From Candidatus Fermentithermobacillaceae bacterium (lineage in GTDB: Bacteria > Bacillota > Sulfobacillia > Fermentithermobacillales > Fermentithermobacillaceae), in assembly GCA_012842425.1 (NCBI GenBank), contig DUSU01000039.1:1-34464 (forward strand): a DNA stretch of 34,464 nucleotides. The letters are read 5' to 3'. The position numbers and the translations under genes were made by a program. Positions 32,886 to 34,464 of the stretch are shown here, one piece after another. How positions within the stretch are numbered: position 1 is the stretch's first letter; the number at the start of each line of letters is the position of its first letter. The notes beneath the pieces were generated by a model. It ran no database searches. It saw nothing but the letters and a program-made list of their open reading frames with translations, and was not told where the DNA came from.

Positions 32886-33378
32886 CGTAAAGCGGAGAGG
32901 AGGTTTCCGGCCGGGACTGCGCTTGCTCCCGACATCCGAGGACGGCGCGGTCCTGGCCCTGGTCGCCGTCTTCCTGCCTGTTGCGGTCCTCACCGTGGGT
33001 ATGGTACTGGACCTGGGTATAGTGTACTTCGCCAAGAGGGCTGTTCAAGGAGCATGCGACCTAGGTGCTCTGGCGGGAGTCATCGAACTCGATTGGGACG
33101 CGTTGGCCTTGGGAGATGTGCGCATTGACCCCACCATGGGACAGGCGAAGGCAGTTCAAGTCGCAAGTGAGAACGTCTACGCCTTGGGAGGCGTCATCCG
33201 CGAGGCTTCCATTTCGGCTCATGTTCTCAACGCACCGGACCGGGAAGAACCCACAGTGCGAGTGGAATGCTGCTTCAAGGTCAGAGCTCACTTCCTTGGG
33301 TTTCTTCCCGGGCTCGGTGAGGGCATCTCGTGCTCCGTTTCTTCAGAAGGCTCAGTCGTGAGGAGAACGAAATGGTAG
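32866..33378 (+). CDS. TadG-like Flp pilus assembly protein
   Basis: The 170-residue protein has a prepilin-like hydrophobic stretch after a Gly (EDG-AVLALVAVFLPVAVLTVGMVLDLG) and a following YFAKRAVQGACDLGALAG segment typical of TadG/TadE-like proteins. It is much shorter than full TadG with a von Willebrand domain. The start is GTG at 32866 behind AAGGCGGTGA; another AGGAGG at 32898-32903 lies inside the frame with no conventional start at a good distance. It ends the tad operon. Confidence 0.75.
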   Translation: MSSFRGSVKRRGGFRPGLRLLPTSEDGAVLALVAVFLPVAVLTVGMVLDLGIVYFAKRAVQGACDLGALAGVIELDWDALALGDVRIDPTMGQAKAVQVASENVYALGGVIREASISAHVLNAPDREEPTVRVECCFKVRAHFLGFLPGLGEGISCSVSSEGSVVRRTKW

Positions 33379-33422
33379 GAGGAGTGGTAGGATAATGGCT
33401 CTGGCCGGACCCGACAGGGAAC

Positions 33423-33451
33423 TTGATTCCGATCATGTGCTGTCTTACACT
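33423..33451 (+). promoter_or_regulatory. Candidate promoter of the antitoxin-toxin pair
   Basis: TTGATT (33423-33428) and TACACT (33446-33451) are spaced 17 bp apart, just downstream of the tad genes. A start near 33458 supports beginning the antitoxin at 33497 rather than at the ORF-track ATG 33395. Confidence 0.5.
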
Positions 33452-33496
33452 CAAGACGGTAGTACGCTCGTATGTGTAAGACGCGAGGTGATTCCG

Positions 33497-33748
33497 GTGA
33501 CCGTAGTGAAGTTATCGAACAAGGGACAACTGGTGATTCCAAGCGAGATCAGGGACAAGTACAACCTCTCCAAGGGAGACAGATTCTTGGTGAGAGACAT
33601 AGGAGGGAAGATAGTGTTGGAACCACTTCCGCGGCACCCGTTGCTGGAATTGAGAGGCGCTTTCAAATCGAAAGCGAGCGCGGTGGACTTGCTCCTACGT
33701 GAGCGGGAGGAGGACCGGATCAGGGAGGATGGCAAACATAGCTGGTAG
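33497..33748 (+). CDS. AbrB/SpoVT-type antitoxin
   Basis: This 83-residue protein has the swapped-hairpin DNA-binding motif of AbrB/MazE-type antitoxins: VVKLSNKGQLVIPSEIRDKYNLSKGDRF. It probably neutralises the downstream PIN toxin and represses its own promoter. GTG 33497, behind GAGGTGA, gives the family start; the ORF-track start at 33395 adds 34 residues without family resemblance and lies upstream of a good promoter. The end overlaps the toxin gene by 20 bases. Confidence 0.85.
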   Translation: MTVVKLSNKGQLVIPSEIRDKYNLSKGDRFLVRDIGGKIVLEPLPRHPLLELRGAFKSKASAVDLLLREREEDRIREDGKHSW

Positions 33749-34160
33749 GTACGTGCTCGACAGCTCTGCCCTCATCGCGTTCCTCTGGGACGAAGCCGGC
33801 GCCCAGACGGTCGAAGACATCCTGGTAGAGGAAGACGCGGAAGTGTTCATGAGCGTGGTCAACTTGGGAGAGGTTATATACATCGTGCACAGGCTGGCCG
33901 GCGAACAGACTGCCGCCGCAGTTGAAACCAAGGTTTTTGAGACGCCCAAATTGCGGGTCATTGACGCGACCTGGCCAAGGGTGAAACATGCCGCGGGGAT
34001 CAAAGTGGACGGAAGACTCTCCTTTGCCGACTGCTTCTGCGTGGGGCTCGCTCAAGAGAAAGAAGCCGTGCTGGTGACCTGCGATCGCGAGTTTGAGCGG
34101 CTGGAGCAACAAGGTAAGGTTGCAGTCCTGTGGCTGCCGGGAGGGGAACGCAGCAGCTGA
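33729..34160 (+). CDS. PIN-domain toxin, VapC-like ribonuclease
   Basis: This 143-residue PIN domain carries the acidic residues expected of a VapC nuclease: Asp in YVLDSSALIAFLWDE, Glu in VNLGEVIYIV, Asp in LSFADCFCVGLA and Asp in LVTCDREFE. VapC toxins cut RNA, often tRNA. The start is ATG 33729; GTG 33699 is an alternative. It overlaps the antitoxin gene, as is normal for such pairs. It lies downstream of the tad operon with its own promoter, so a function tied to the pilus is not implied. Confidence 0.88.
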   Translation: MANIAGRYVLDSSALIAFLWDEAGAQTVEDILVEEDAEVFMSVVNLGEVIYIVHRLAGEQTAAAVETKVFETPKLRVIDATWPRVKHAAGIKVDGRLSFADCFCVGLAQEKEAVLVTCDREFERLEQQGKVAVLWLPGGERSS

Positions 34161-34419
34161 CCAGTCAAGGACGGTATTGTGGGGCTACGGACACCTTCCG
34201 GTCTCATTTCGAATCCAGGTTATTCTCCACAGCTCCACCTCGCGAAAGTCAGACCACACCACAAACTAGGATACCTGACCCCATCGAGTACCCGGAAAAG
34301 CTGGAGAAGGCAGAGTGTCTTGCATGATCTGAACTAGTGTCAGTGTAACTTTACTGTAGGAGTTTTTGGAGGTTGGTGGTTAGCAGATAACGAAAGAGAC
34401 CCCACCGTCCTTGCTGGGA

Positions 34420-34435
34420 CGAGTGTTAACACTCG
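34420..34435. promoter_or_regulatory. 16-bp palindrome near the window end
   Basis: CGAGTGTTAACACTCG is a perfect palindrome, 14 bases before a possible start codon at 34450. It could be an operator or part of a mobile-element end. A wider inverted repeat, GAGACC (34396-34401) and GGTCTC (34444-34449), surrounds it. The rest of 34161-34419 holds no gene I can support. Confidence 0.45.
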
Positions 34436-34449
34436 AGAGGTGAGGTCTC

Positions 34450-34464
34450 ATGCAAATTGTACAA
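34450..34464 (+). CDS. Possible start of a gene cut by the window end
   Basis: ATG followed by CAA ATT GTA CAA (MQIVQ) is preceded by GAGAGGTGAG, an acceptable ribosome site. Only five codons are visible, so no product can be given. The palindromic sequence just upstream would fit an insertion-sequence transposase, but this is a guess. Confidence 0.25.

Noticed and set aside
33395-33496. N-terminal extension of the antitoxin
   Set aside because: No family resemblance, and a good promoter lies inside it; GTG 33497 gives the normal AbrB start.
1-34464. tRNA, rRNA or CRISPR arrays
   Set aside because: No cloverleaf-like, rRNA-like or regularly spaced repeat sequence was recognised by eye; a dedicated scan was not possible.

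Overview
The window is an almost fully coding stretch of a high-GC, Gram-positive-type (Bacillota/Firmicutes) chromosome. This is inferred from FapR-controlled phospholipid/fatty-acid genes, the Bacillota order smc-ftsY ... ylxM-ffh-rpsP-khpA-ylqD-trmD-rplS-lepB-rbgA, strong AGGAGG ribosome sites with many GTG/TTG starts, an SLH-domain surface protein and a monoderm-type Tad pilus locus. An oxygen-sensitive glycyl-radical enzyme with its activase points to an anaerobe. Species cannot be named from the sequence alone.

Layout. (1) 1-841: terminator-like hairpin and a sigma-A promoter, then yceD (DUF177)-rpmF. (2) 1005-8493: a promoter with a FapR-like operator drives fapR-plsX-fabH-degV-fabD-fabG-acpP-fabF-rnc. 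A DegV/FakB-type fatty-acid-binding protein sits inside the fab operon, no enoyl-ACP reductase is present, and a perfect 12-bp hairpin separates acpP from fabF. RNase III has Ser where the family has a conserved metal-site Asp. (3) 8480-9049 (minus): a small HTH + S24/LexA-like regulator, divergent from smc and convergent with rnc. (4) 9172-13627: smc-ftsY. (5) 13641-16944: a glycyl-radical activase and a glycyl-radical enzyme strongly resembling trans-4-hydroxy-L-proline dehydratase (HypD), followed by a minus-strand GT4 glycosyltransferase; these interrupt the usual ftsY-ylxM-ffh neighbourhood. (6) 18271-23494: promoter, then ylxM-ffh-rpsP-khpA-ylqD-trmD-rplS-lepB-rbgA, with rimM missing between ylqD and trmD. 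(7) 23519-25787: threonine synthase, a terminator, and a membrane-anchored TPR protein. (8) 25769-27403 (minus): secreted SLH protein. (9) 27493-33378: Tad/Flp pilus operon (cpaB, cpaE, cpaF/tadA, tadB, tadC, flp, tadE, tadG-like), whose promoter region is divergent from the SLH gene. (10) 33423-34160: AbrB-type antitoxin and PIN (VapC-like) toxin. (11) 34161-34464: non-coding region with a 16-bp palindrome and perhaps the first codons of another gene.

How the genes work together. Region 2 makes acyl chains (FabD, FabH, FabF, FabG on ACP) and passes them to phospholipid synthesis through PlsX, with FapR as the malonyl-CoA/ACP-responsive repressor. Regions 4 and 6 cover chromosome organisation, signal-recognition-particle targeting (FtsY, YlxM, Ffh), ribosome components and maturation (L32, S16, L19, TrmD, RbgA), RNA binding (KhpA) and signal-peptide removal (LepB). 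Region 5 would dehydrate hydroxyproline to pyrroline-5-carboxylate. Regions 8 and 9 are cell-surface: an S-layer-type protein and an adhesive pilus transcribed divergently from one control region. No wholly new system is provable here. The best leads are the hydroxyproline module in a housekeeping cluster, the altered RNase III active site, degV inside the fab operon, the unusual start-codon context in the tad operon, and the divergent SLH/Tad control region.
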